From the NCBI GenBank assembly GCA_031258225.1, contig JAIRND010000101.1, forward strand, positions 1 to 34,467: DNA of 34,467 nucleotides. The letters are read 5' to 3'. Within the stretch, counting starts at the first letter, position 1. The number at the start of each line of letters is the position of its first letter. A model generated the notes under the pieces. The model worked only from the letters and a program-made list of their open reading frames with translations. It was not told where the DNA came from and ran no database searches. Positions 1 to 8,092 of the stretch are shown here, one piece after another. The DNA is from Treponema sp. (lineage in GTDB: Bacteria > Spirochaetota > Spirochaetia > Treponematales > Breznakiellaceae). The translations under genes were made by a program, and so were the position numbers.

Positions 1-65
1 TACTTTGAATTGCTGGGAGGGGTGGGTTATTGAGTAACCGGCTGTCCGGGGCCATGCGAAGGGCT

Positions 66-392
66 TTAATGAACCTTTGAAAGTATCTCCGGGTTATCCG
101 CCACGTAGCTCAACACATCGGCCATGATGCCGGTGTAGCCCTTCCCCAGAGCCTTGTATTTTGCCAATACATCCGGCATGAGCCGGAGGGCAACAACCGG
201 GCGGATGTCCTTTTTCTTCTGCGCTGCCCTCAAGGCCGCAAATTCGGCCAAGGCCTCTGGGGTAGAGGGGGGACATTCCGAATCGTATTCTTCGGGATGT
301 CTTTTCGCTTCCCTTGCGACCTTTTTCGCCGCCTTTATGATCTCCTTAGGTGGCTTTGGTCCAACCCTTGCCATCGATGCGATAATAGCCAT
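66..392 (-). CDS. brnA: BrnA-like antitoxin (toxin-antitoxin component)
   Basis: 108-aa ORF with C-terminal 'DIRPVVALRLMPDVLAKYKALGKGYTGIMADVLSYV', resembling the BrnA_antitoxin RHH-like signature; SD 'GGAGG' upstream of the ATG; sits just downstream of BrnT-like sequence on the same strand. Confidence 0.6.
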   Translation of the reverse strand: MAIIASMARVGPKPPKEIIKAAKKVAREAKRHPEEYDSECPPSTPEALAEFAALRAAQKKKDIRPVVALRLMPDVLAKYKALGKGYTGIMADVLSYVADNPEILSKVH

Positions 393-601
393 TGTAACTC
401 CTCCGCTCCGCCTTGGTAGCGGTACGCGCTGTTATGATCCGCTTGTTTTTCCCGCGATCTGTATAGACCACGAAAAAAACAGGCCCCACTTTCCCCAGGG
501 TTTGCCAGCGTTTTTCCCCGGATGTGTTCCCCTTCGCTCCTGTCCAGGCGTTCCAGTCTTTCAGGATCGGAAAAGACTTGAAACCGGTGTACCGGGCCCA
601 T
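346..601 (-). pseudogene. BrnT-like toxin, frameshifted and apparently lacking its N-terminus
   Basis: Frame 1 gives 'HRFQVFSDPERLERLDRSEG'; the next frame continues 'NTSGEKRWQTLGKVGPVFFVVYTDRGKNKRIITARTATKAERRSYNGYYRIDGKGWTKAT*'. The frame changes at a G4 homopolymer (CCCC at 529-532 on +). Confidence 0.5.
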
Positions 602-673
602 ATACTTTAGGCGGGATGAACAGAAAACGTGTAGGGCAGTTTCAGCGCCCGGTTGGTTTTGAAACAGGCTTAG

Positions 674-1246
674 GTGCGAATGATGGTGATGGCGAGATTC
701 ATTTTTACGTTTTTCTTCCTGAGTTTCTCCGGTTGGGTACTTGAAACAGTATCGGAGAGTATTGTCAGAGAAAAACCGGTGAACAAGGGTTTTTTCAGGG
801 GTCCCTGGGTGCCGGTACAGGGGCTCGGCGGGATTGTGGTCTACCTGCTGATGTATCCCCTGCGGGCCTACCCCGCGCTGATATTTTTCGCGGGGGCCGC
901 GCTATGCACGGCGCTGGAATATCTGACCGCCCTGTTTCTGGAACACTGCTTCAGGGTAAGAAGCTGGGATTACACGACCTACCCCTATACCAGGTGGTGC
1001 CATTTTCGGGGCCGTATCTGCCTGACCATATCCCTGTTTTTTGGAATAGTAAGCCTTGTGGTGGTCTATTTTTACTGGTCCCTTGCCGCGGGCCTGGCGG
1101 CCGCCCTGGGAACGTGGCTCCTTCCCCTTGACGGCGTGCTGCTGGTCCTTTTTACCGCCGATGTATGCCATTCCTGCGTCAAGATCAGACGGCTAAACAG
1201 GGAAGGCGTCAAACTAAACGGCTGGAACGTTTTTTCCGTCAGCTAG
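674..1246 (+). CDS. Multi-pass membrane protein, putative ABC-transporter type IV (CmpB-like, PF06541-type)
   Basis: 190 aa; 'FFFLSFSGWVLETVSESIVREKPVNKGFFRGPWVPVQGLGG...LEYLTALFLEHCFRVRSWDYT' fits this family pattern. Confidence 0.65.
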   Translation: MRMMVMARFIFTFFFLSFSGWVLETVSESIVREKPVNKGFFRGPWVPVQGLGGIVVYLLMYPLRAYPALIFFAGAALCTALEYLTALFLEHCFRVRSWDYTTYPYTRWCHFRGRICLTISLFFGIVSLVVVYFYWSLAAGLAAALGTWLLPLDGVLLVLFTADVCHSCVKIRRLNREGVKLNGWNVFSVS

Positions 1247-1412
1247 CAGCCTGTTGTACTTGTAGGTTTTTGCTCCACGTTGTGTCGCAAAAACCACGAT
1301 AAATGGGCTGCTTGCGGCTAACGCCGCTTCGGAGTTTGCGGGGTAAAAAATCGCCCTGCGGACGATTTTTTGGGTTTTACGCGCGAAGCGCGACAAACTC
1401 CTGGGAGTCGGT
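1243..1412. repeat. Intergenic nested-hairpin palindromic element(s)
   Basis: AGCAGCC...GGCTGCT enclosing GGTTTTTGC...GCAAAAACC; then GGAGTTTG (1331-1338)...CAAACTCC (1394-1401) enclosing AAAAAATCG...CGATTTTTT and CGCGCGAAGCGCG. Confidence 0.65.
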
Positions 1413-1422
1413 GGGACATGAA

Positions 1423-1905
1423 ATGAAAAACAGGGAACTGTTCAATCTGTACGCCGGCGATATTATTAGCCATGAACTTTTTCTACAGACAAAACATATT
1501 TTTTCCCACGGCATCATCACAATCCACGACCACAGCATAGCCGTCGCGGAACTGGCTTTTTCGATGAGTGAGGACAATCCCCGCATCGACAAAAAATGCG
1601 TGGTCAGGGCCGGCCTCTTGCACGACTTTTTTCTCTACGAGTGGCATGTTCCCGGCAGGCGCTATATGCTCCACGGCTGGGCCCATCCCGCCATTGCCGC
1701 GGAAAAGGCGCGTGAAATTTTCGGCGTCAGCGACAAGGAATACTCCTGCATCAGGACGCACATGTGGCCGTGGACTCTGTTCCATCCGCCCCGCTGCCGG
1801 GAAGGGTGGATCATATCGCTTGCGGATAAACTTGTCGCGCTAAAAGAAACGATTTTCAACCGGGGGAAACGCCATCCCCTCCGGCAGTTCCCGACAACCA
1901 CGTAA
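1423..1905 (+). CDS. HD-domain metal-dependent phosphohydrolase
   Basis: ORF 1303..1905, likely starting at ATG 1423 (MKNRELFNLY). Motifs 'IHDHSIAVAELA', 'RAGLLHDFF', 'SLADKLVALKE'. Confidence 0.7.
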   Translation: MKNRELFNLYAGDIISHELFLQTKHIFSHGIITIHDHSIAVAELAFSMSEDNPRIDKKCVVRAGLLHDFFLYEWHVPGRRYMLHGWAHPAIAAEKAREIFGVSDKEYSCIRTHMWPWTLFHPPRCREGWIISLADKLVALKETIFNRGKRHPLRQFPTTT

Positions 1906-1914
1906 CTGACGTAA

Positions 1915-2003
1915 CCAGCAGCCTGCCGCGCCGCCTCATAGGTGGCGCCCTTCGGCGTTTTTTTGGGTTTTACGCGCGAAGCGCGGCAAACTGCCAGTCA
2001 CAG
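1915..2003. repeat. Second copy of the palindromic repeat downstream of the HD gene
   Basis: 33-bp block 1960-1992 matches 1367-1399 at 32/33 positions (TTTTTGGGTTTTACGCGCGAAGCGCG(A/G)CAAACT); imperfect terminal IR CAGCCTGCCGCGC / GCGCGGCAAACTG. Confidence 0.65.
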
Positions 2004-2020
2004 CCTGAATGTTAACCGCT

Positions 2021-2419
2021 TTAGGCCCTGGACTTGGAGGAACGAGCCGCGGGTTTCCTGGCCGCCGGCTTTTTCGCCGCCGGTTTTTTGGACGCCCTGC
2101 CGGGTTTAGCGGAAACCTTGGGCTTTGAGTCCATCTTTGTGGCCCTGGGAATAGCCTTGAAAACGGACGCGAGTTTTGGATTCTTGAGCGTCTCGGTCAG
2201 CTCGTAGGCGGCCTGCAGGTTCATCCAGTACTCCGGTTTGGTTCCGAAGTACTTGGAAAGCCGGATCGCGATGGGCACGGAAATCTTGAGTTTCCCGCCA
2301 AGCAGAAGACGGATACTGGATTGACTCAGCTTAATATCCCCGGCAACTCTGGCCGCCGTGAGATTGTACTGATCCATAAAGGACTTGAACGCCGCGCTCG
2401 GATTCTGTTCTTTTGCCAT
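2021..2419 (-). CDS. HigA-family HTH (addiction-module antidote type) protein with basic Lys/Ala/Pro-rich C-terminal tail
   Basis: 'FKSFMDQYNLTAARVAGDIKLSQSSIRLLLGGKLKISVPIAIRLSKYFGTKPEYWMNLQAAYEL' is a HigA-type XRE domain; tail 'AKPGRASKKPAAKKPAARKPAARSSKSRA'. SD AAGGAG upstream. Confidence 0.8.
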   Translation of the reverse strand: MAKEQNPSAAFKSFMDQYNLTAARVAGDIKLSQSSIRLLLGGKLKISVPIAIRLSKYFGTKPEYWMNLQAAYELTETLKNPKLASVFKAIPRATKMDSKPKVSAKPGRASKKPAAKKPAARKPAARSSKSRA

Positions 2420-2529
2420 GAATTACTCCTTGGTAATTATTTTATACCTAAACGTAACACAAACTTTCTGGTATGGCAAGACATTTATAAAGAAATTGCG
2501 ATAAAATCGGCCTGAATATGACGTTTTTT

Positions 2530-2558
2530 GAAAAAAAACGCGGGGACAGCCCCCCGCG
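2530..2558 (-). terminator. Rho-independent terminator downstream of the DAACS symporter
   Basis: On the minus strand CGCGGGGGGCTGTCCCCGCG is followed by a run of 8 T. Confidence 0.65.
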
Positions 2559-2642
2559 CGGCTCAGTATTCCTGTGAAACGGGCGCAAGGGGGCCGCGCA
2601 GACTCATCCACACCATAACATAACCGGCTTTGTGGACGGATT

Positions 2643-3875
2643 CTACATAAAATGCCGGGGGCTCTTGTCTTCCTGCAGATCGCTCAGGCGCGCGATAACA
2701 AAGGACGAAAATGAGGCGATCACCGTGTCAAGGAAGGTCCCAATGGTAATAAGGTAAAAGGCCAGGGGTTTAAGGAGCAGATATCCTGCTTCGTAACTCT
2801 GCCCATACCCCATGCAGATCAGCGCCAGGGCCGTATAGGCTCCGTCTCCGGGGTGGCCGGCAAGAAAGAAAGAGATGATAAAGGCCCGCAGTCCGATTAA
2901 AAATGAATTCGCGAGCGTCATATCCAGCCCGGAATACGATTTGATGATAAGGATAAAGGCCACAGCCGCAGTCATGGCGCTGCCGGCCCTGCCAAAGGTA
3001 TTGAAAAGGGCATGGGTAACGGTATTGGCGCGTCTGCGGACGCCGAAATTTTCCTTTCCGCAGCGCAGCGTTACCGGCAGGGTAAAGTTAATGTCGCCGG
3101 AGAACCACGCCGTAATGGCGGCGGCCAGGCTTCCGTAGAGCAGGGCCCAGGGATTCACCTTTGGCCTTAGAACATAAAGAAACAGGGGCAGAACAATAAA
3201 GCCCAAAACAAGGCTAAAAACCGCCAAAAGGACGATAAAATCGGTATAAACCCCCGCCTCAAGAACGGTACGAAACCTCATGGCCCAATACGCCGCAAGA
3301 ATGACCATCAAAAGCCCCATGATCTCGGAAAAAAACACAACGATATGATAAAAAACACGGGAAAGGGAATCGATAAGGGCGATAACCGGTTTAGTGAAAC
3401 TGCGATCATACGAAAGTCCCATGCCAAGAAAGAAGGCGAACACGCAGACAGGAAACAGGTACAGGGTATCGCCGGTCAGGGCCTGAAACATATTTGAAGG
3501 GAACAGGGCAAGGATATTAGCGGCGGTATCAAGCGAAACGCTCCCCAGTTCTTCCTCAAAATGAATGGGGATCTCGTGGGGGGAAAAAATCCGGACAACC
3601 ACTACCCCCGCGGCGATAACAAAAGCCGCGGCGCCGGCGATAAACAGGAATGTGCGGAACACCAGGGGCCAGAAACGCTTGTCCTGACGCAGATTGTATA
3701 CGGCGATACTAAGGGAGAACACCAGCAGGGGAATTACCGCGTAACGGCCAATCCGCAGGGCCAGTTTTTCCAGCCAGTCCATGATTCCGGCAATCTGCCC
3801 ATTTCCCTGGGACAAAAAACGCGCTATAAGCACGCCCACAAGGGCTCCCAAAAACAACTTTATCCAGACTTTCAT
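2643..3875 (-). CDS. Dicarboxylate/amino acid:cation (DAACS) symporter family protein
   Basis: 410-aa multi-TM protein; 'RIGRYAVIPLLVFSLSIAVYNL', 'GDTLYLFPVCVFAFFLGMGL' and late 'SGDINFTLPVTLR' typical of DctA/GltP-like proteins. Confidence 0.75.
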   Translation of the reverse strand: MKVWIKLFLGALVGVLIARFLSQGNGQIAGIMDWLEKLALRIGRYAVIPLLVFSLSIAVYNLRQDKRFWPLVFRTFLFIAGAAAFVIAAGVVVVRIFSPHEIPIHFEEELGSVSLDTAANILALFPSNMFQALTGDTLYLFPVCVFAFFLGMGLSYDRSFTKPVIALIDSLSRVFYHIVVFFSEIMGLLMVILAAYWAMRFRTVLEAGVYTDFIVLLAVFSLVLGFIVLPLFLYVLRPKVNPWALLYGSLAAAITAWFSGDINFTLPVTLRCGKENFGVRRRANTVTHALFNTFGRAGSAMTAAVAFILIIKSYSGLDMTLANSFLIGLRAFIISFFLAGHPGDGAYTALALICMGYGQSYEAGYLLLKPLAFYLITIGTFLDTVIASFSSFVIARLSDLQEDKSPRHFM

Positions 3876-3896
3876 GAACGTGAGTTTACTTACTTT

Positions 3897-5363
3897 TTAT
3901 GCCGTTTCAAAGTACCTTTGAGCGTTTCTGAATGAAATATCCCGAATCATGCCGCTCAACAGTTCAAAATCACCGGGCGCTTCCCCCTCCTCCACCCAGG
4001 TCCCCAGCAGATTACAGAGAATACGGCGAAAATACTCGTGGCGGGGATAGGAAAGGAAGCTGCGGGAATCGGTGAGCATTCCCACAAAGCGGGACAGGAG
4101 TCCTACGTTCCCCAGGAGCCGCATCTGGGCTTCCATACCGTCCCGGTGATCCAGAAACCACCAGGCGGAACCCAACTGCATCCTGCCGGGGATTGGGGCC
4201 GCGCCGCCCGGCGCTTTCCCCTGGAAGCCCCCCATGATCGTGGCCAGGGAGTAAAAATCCTTGGGGTTAAGGCTGTAGAGTATTGTTTTGGGGAGCTTCC
4301 CCGCGGACTCAAGGTAATCCAGCAGCCGGGCCAGCGCGAAAGCCGCCGGAAGATCGTGAACCGCATCATACCCGGTGTCGGCCCCCAGTTCCCCAAAGGC
4401 GCGGGAATTGACATTCCGCAGGGCGGCGACGTGTATCTGCATGGCCCAGCCCCGGTCATGGTAGGCCGCAGCCAGACGGGTCAGCATAAAGGTCTTCCAG
4501 GATTCCGTCTGATCGGCGCTGGGGGGCGTTCCCTCCAGGGCCCCGGCAAAGCTATCCTCAAGTTCCCGCTCCCAGGCCCCTTCGCCGCTTTCCCGCCCTT
4601 CCACGCCGATTCTAAAGGGTATATGGTCCAGCCCGTGGTCCGAGGCGCGGCAGCCCAGGGTGTCAAAGAAGGCGATCCGGTCCTCCAGGGCCGCCAGAAG
4701 GTCCCGCGGCGTCCTGATGCTCCGTCCCGATGCCCTGGACAGGGTCCCGATATACCCGGCAAAACCGGGGCTTTCGATGGCAAGGGCCCGGTCGGGCCGG
4801 AACGAGGGCAGTACCCTGGCGGCGGTCTTCCCGTCCCGCCGGATCTTCGTATGCCATTCAAGGGAGTCCGCCGGATCGTCGGTGGTCCCCACCGCGTAAA
4901 CGTTGAATTTTTTAAGAATCCCCAACGCCGAAAGTTCCGGGTCGTTCCGCAGCTTTTCATTCGCCGCTTCCCATATCGGCCGGGCGCTTTTGCCGTTCAG
5001 GACCTCGTGGATGTCAAAGTAACGCCGCAATTCCAGGTGGGTCCAATGGTAGAGGGGGTTCCCTATCAGGGCCGGCATGGTTTCCGCCCAGGCAAGAAAT
5101 TTGTCCCAGGGCTCCGCGTCCCCGGTTATCAATCGCTCGCTTACGCCGTTGGCCCGCAGCATCCGCCATTTGTAGTGATCCCCGTGGTGATTCTCCCCCA
5201 GCCACATGTAGGCCAGATCGGGAAACCGGCGGTCCTCCGCGATCTCCCTGGGGTTAAGGTGACAGTGGTAATCAAAAACCGGTTCCCCCGCAGCGGCTTC
5301 GTGGTAAAGCCGCCGTGCCGTACCGGAAGTAAGAAGAAAATCCCTGTCCATAAACGCCTTCAT
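3897..5363 (-). CDS. uxaC: Glucuronate (uronate) isomerase
   Basis: 488 aa; 'MDRDFLLTSGTARRLYHEAA...VFDYHCHLNPREIAEDRRFPDLAYMWLGENHHGDHYKWRMLRANGV' is characteristic of UxaC. Confidence 0.95.
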   Translation of the reverse strand: MKAFMDRDFLLTSGTARRLYHEAAAGEPVFDYHCHLNPREIAEDRRFPDLAYMWLGENHHGDHYKWRMLRANGVSERLITGDAEPWDKFLAWAETMPALIGNPLYHWTHLELRRYFDIHEVLNGKSARPIWEAANEKLRNDPELSALGILKKFNVYAVGTTDDPADSLEWHTKIRRDGKTAARVLPSFRPDRALAIESPGFAGYIGTLSRASGRSIRTPRDLLAALEDRIAFFDTLGCRASDHGLDHIPFRIGVEGRESGEGAWERELEDSFAGALEGTPPSADQTESWKTFMLTRLAAAYHDRGWAMQIHVAALRNVNSRAFGELGADTGYDAVHDLPAAFALARLLDYLESAGKLPKTILYSLNPKDFYSLATIMGGFQGKAPGGAAPIPGRMQLGSAWWFLDHRDGMEAQMRLLGNVGLLSRFVGMLTDSRSFLSYPRHEYFRRILCNLLGTWVEEGEAPGDFELLSGMIRDISFRNAQRYFETA

Positions 5364-5456
5364 CTGCCGGCCTCCGTTGGGTCATGATCTTGGGTCATGA
5401 TAAATGATCGGGATCGGTAAGGGTATTCTGTAGGCTGGGCTGCCGCTTCAATTTTT

Positions 5457-6437
5457 CTATGCGTTTATCCGGCCCAGGAAGAGCCGGCCCATGAGCGCGG
5501 CCAGGGTCTGCTGAAACACAATGCCCAAAAGGGCGGGCAGGGCCGCGGATTCGGGGAGAAATTCGATGGCAAGGGTGGCGGCGGCGCTGATATTACGGAG
5601 GGCGGAGCTAAAAAACACCGTTACCTGTTTGTCCCTGTCAAGGCGGCAGATACGCCCGGCGAACCAGGAAACGCAGTGCCCCCCAATGGCGAAAAAGACC
5701 CCAAGGGCGGCAACGATCCACAGCCGCCTGTCGTCAATACGGATATGGGGAACAATTGCCGCGGCATTGGCGGCGATGACGAGGATCAGGCAGAACTTCG
5801 CGAGGGGATTAAGGGGGGGCAGGAGGAGACGGGGAACGCGGCCCCGGCTTATCTCGTTCGCGCCTACGCCAACGATTGTCGGGACCACCACCATCAGCAC
5901 CAGGGCCAGGGCCATACTCCGCATGTCCAGAACCACCCTGGCTCCCATCAGTACCGACAGGGTAAAGGGCACCACCACCGGCGATACGGCGGTGGCAACC
6001 AGGATCATCGCCAGGGCCAGGGCCTTATCCCCCCGGTAGATGTTGACCCAGATAAAACTCGATACCGCCGTGGGCGCGGCGTACAGCAGGACAAAGCCCG
6101 AAACGGTGTCCCCATCCCCCGGAAAAAACAGGCTGGAAAGAAAGAACACCAGCGGCGGTATGATCACATGGGAACAGACAAGGGCCAGGATCATGGGAAG
6201 CGGGTGCCGCAGGGCACGGCCGAGTTCCCGAATCCTCAGTTTAAGGGCCCCCGAAAGGGTCATAACGGCGAAGATCCAGGGGATAAAGGGGCGAAAAACG
6301 ATAAAAAAGCGGGGCAGCATAAAGCCCAGCGCCACCCCCGCCGGGGTCAGGACCGGCATCAACTGTTCAAGGCGCCGGTTCAGCGCCGCCATCCATGCCG
6401 GTTGTTGTTGTTCCTCCACGGAATCACCACAGCGCAA
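5457..6437 (-). CDS. Bile acid:sodium symporter (BASS)-like transporter
   Basis: 326 aa, about 9-10 TM segments; 'LYAAPTAVSSFIWVNIYRGDKALALAMILVATAVSPVVVPF' resembles the BASS core. Confidence 0.65.
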   Translation of the reverse strand: MRCGDSVEEQQQPAWMAALNRRLEQLMPVLTPAGVALGFMLPRFFIVFRPFIPWIFAVMTLSGALKLRIRELGRALRHPLPMILALVCSHVIIPPLVFFLSSLFFPGDGDTVSGFVLLYAAPTAVSSFIWVNIYRGDKALALAMILVATAVSPVVVPFTLSVLMGARVVLDMRSMALALVLMVVVPTIVGVGANEISRGRVPRLLLPPLNPLAKFCLILVIAANAAAIVPHIRIDDRRLWIVAALGVFFAIGGHCVSWFAGRICRLDRDKQVTVFFSSALRNISAAATLAIEFLPESAALPALLGIVFQQTLAALMGRLFLGRINA

Positions 6438-6446
6438 CGGCCGGCG

Positions 6447-6734
6447 CTACGAGAGTTTTTTGGGGGGACGGCGGGGGCCGAACAGGGGATCGAAGTACTT
6501 CTCCACGTCTACCTTTTTGATTACCACTTTGAGGATCAGACGGTACAGTACAAAACTCGCGACAATGGGGAGGATCAGGATGACGATGATCCCCCAGGAC
6601 TGGACGGACTCCGGAAGAAATTTGATGACTTGCGCGTAGATCACAAGCAGCAGCAAAAAACAGATGATGTACAGCACGATGTTAAATACGGTGGCCCCCA
6701 GGATAAAAAGCAGGGTATTCGTCCGTTTGTTCAT
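6447..6734 (-). CDS. Small membrane protein, two TM segments, cotranscribed with lspA
   Basis: 95 aa with two hydrophobic stretches; ATGA-type 4-nt overlap with the lspA stop. Confidence 0.6.
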   Translation of the reverse strand: MNKRTNTLLFILGATVFNIVLYIICFLLLLVIYAQVIKFLPESVQSWGIIVILILPIVASFVLYRLILKVVIKKVDVEKYFDPLFGPRRPPKKLS

Positions 6735-7264
6735 AGCGTTACTCCATGTTCTGAATTTTTTGAGGAAACTATAATACCGGCAATGAACAGGATACAGCAG
6801 ATCACGATACTGGAATCGGCAACGTTAAACGTGGGGAAACGTTCCATCCACAAAATTCCGTAGAACCTTACGCTGATAAAGTCCACTACGCCGCCGGGCC
6901 GCAGGATCCGGTCGGCAAGGTTCCCCAGGCCGCCGCCCAGGATTCCGGCCACCGCCCAACGCTGCAGGCGGGTAAAGTCATGGGAATTGAGGTAGTACCA
7001 GAACACAAAACCAAGCACCACAACAGGGGCGATGATGAACAGTACGAACTGCACGTTAGCGGGCAGATTCTCCCCCAGGCTAAAGGCGATTGCCTTGTTC
7101 CGTACATGGACGATGTACAGAAAACCGTTATCAAACACATCCTTGATAAAACTTCCCTCAAGGGGCCAGTTTTTGACAATAAACGCCTTGACCCCCTGAT
7201 CGATCAACACGATCAGCGCCGTCAGGCTGAGGGGCAGCAATTTATGTCTGACCGTTTCGTTCAT
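6731..7264 (-). CDS. lspA: Lipoprotein signal peptidase (signal peptidase II)
   Basis: 'LIDQGVKAFI', 'GGGLGNLADRILRPGGVVDFI', 'FPTFNVADSSIV' are the catalytic Asp motifs of LspA. Confidence 0.95.
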   Translation of the reverse strand: MNETVRHKLLPLSLTALIVLIDQGVKAFIVKNWPLEGSFIKDVFDNGFLYIVHVRNKAIAFSLGENLPANVQFVLFIIAPVVVLGFVFWYYLNSHDFTRLQRWAVAGILGGGLGNLADRILRPGGVVDFISVRFYGILWMERFPTFNVADSSIVICCILFIAGIIVSSKNSEHGVTL

Positions 7265-7312
7265 TTCAACTCCATTAAGCCCAGGCCGGCCTTAAACCGG
7301 GCGCGGGATTGG

Positions 7313-8086
7313 CTACAAACCGGTGGGAACATCGACAAACTCAACATCAATGGATAACTCCGCCGCGCAGTGTTCCATTACCCGGCGGACCCCCCACACC
7401 TCGGTGGAATGATGGCCGCCGGCGATCATGTTCAGCCGGCCCTCCTCAAGTTCGTGGTAGACTGAGTGCGACGCCTCGCCGGTGATGTAAAGGTCGATCC
7501 CCTCCTCAATCGCCTGCAGGGCCTCCCTGGGGGCGCCGCCGGAGATTACCGCGCAGGTTCCGTTCAAATCCCCGCCAAACGGAAACACCCCCAGCGGCGG
7601 GCGGCCCAAAAAACTTATCCGCTTAACCGCTTCCTCTATGGGGATGGGAGGATCAAGGACCCCCTTATACCCTATTTTGCGGTCGTGGTACAGGCCAAAG
7701 GGCTGGATCTCCGTGAGCCCCACCAGTTCCGCCAGGACCGCGTTGTTCCCCAGCAGGGGATGCGCATCCAGCGGAAGATGAACGGCGTAGAGGGCGATAT
7801 TGTGATCCAGGAGGAATTTGAGCCGTTCCCGGTGGTTCCCCTGTACCCGAGGCGAATCGCCCCACAACAGGCCGTGGTGTACAAAGAGCAGCCCCGCCCC
7901 GCGGGAAGCGGCGTGCTTAAAGGTTTCCAGATTCGCGTCCACCGCGAAGGCGATCTTCCCGATCTCCGATCCGTCGTTGTCCACCTGCAGGCCGTTTTGG
8001 GAATCATCAGCGCCGCTAAAACTTTCAATGTCCAACAGGGACTTGAAGTAGGCGTCCAGCTTCCGGGTGGTACTATGCGCGTTCAC
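7313..8086 (-). CDS. NIF3-like dinuclear metal center protein (DUF34/YbgI family)
   Basis: 'DDSQNGLQVDN', 'LLFVHHGLLWG', 'LYAVHLPLDAHPLLGNNAVLAELVGL', 'AGGHHSTEVWGVR'. GTG start. Confidence 0.9.
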   Translation of the reverse strand: MNAHSTTRKLDAYFKSLLDIESFSGADDSQNGLQVDNDGSEIGKIAFAVDANLETFKHAASRGAGLLFVHHGLLWGDSPRVQGNHRERLKFLLDHNIALYAVHLPLDAHPLLGNNAVLAELVGLTEIQPFGLYHDRKIGYKGVLDPPIPIEEAVKRISFLGRPPLGVFPFGGDLNGTCAVISGGAPREALQAIEEGIDLYITGEASHSVYHELEEGRLNMIAGGHHSTEVWGVRRVMEHCAAELSIDVEFVDVPTGL

Positions 8087-8092
8087 AGAGTA

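Noticed and set aside
4038-5387. 449-aa plus-strand ORF opposite uxaC
   Set aside because: Antisense to a confidently identified gene; Gly/Pro/Arg-rich composition typical of shadow ORFs in GC-rich DNA.
5676-6863. 395-aa plus-strand ORF over the BASS transporter and lspA region
   Set aside because: Shadow ORF rich in His/Gln/Gly/Asp opposite membrane-protein genes; not credible.
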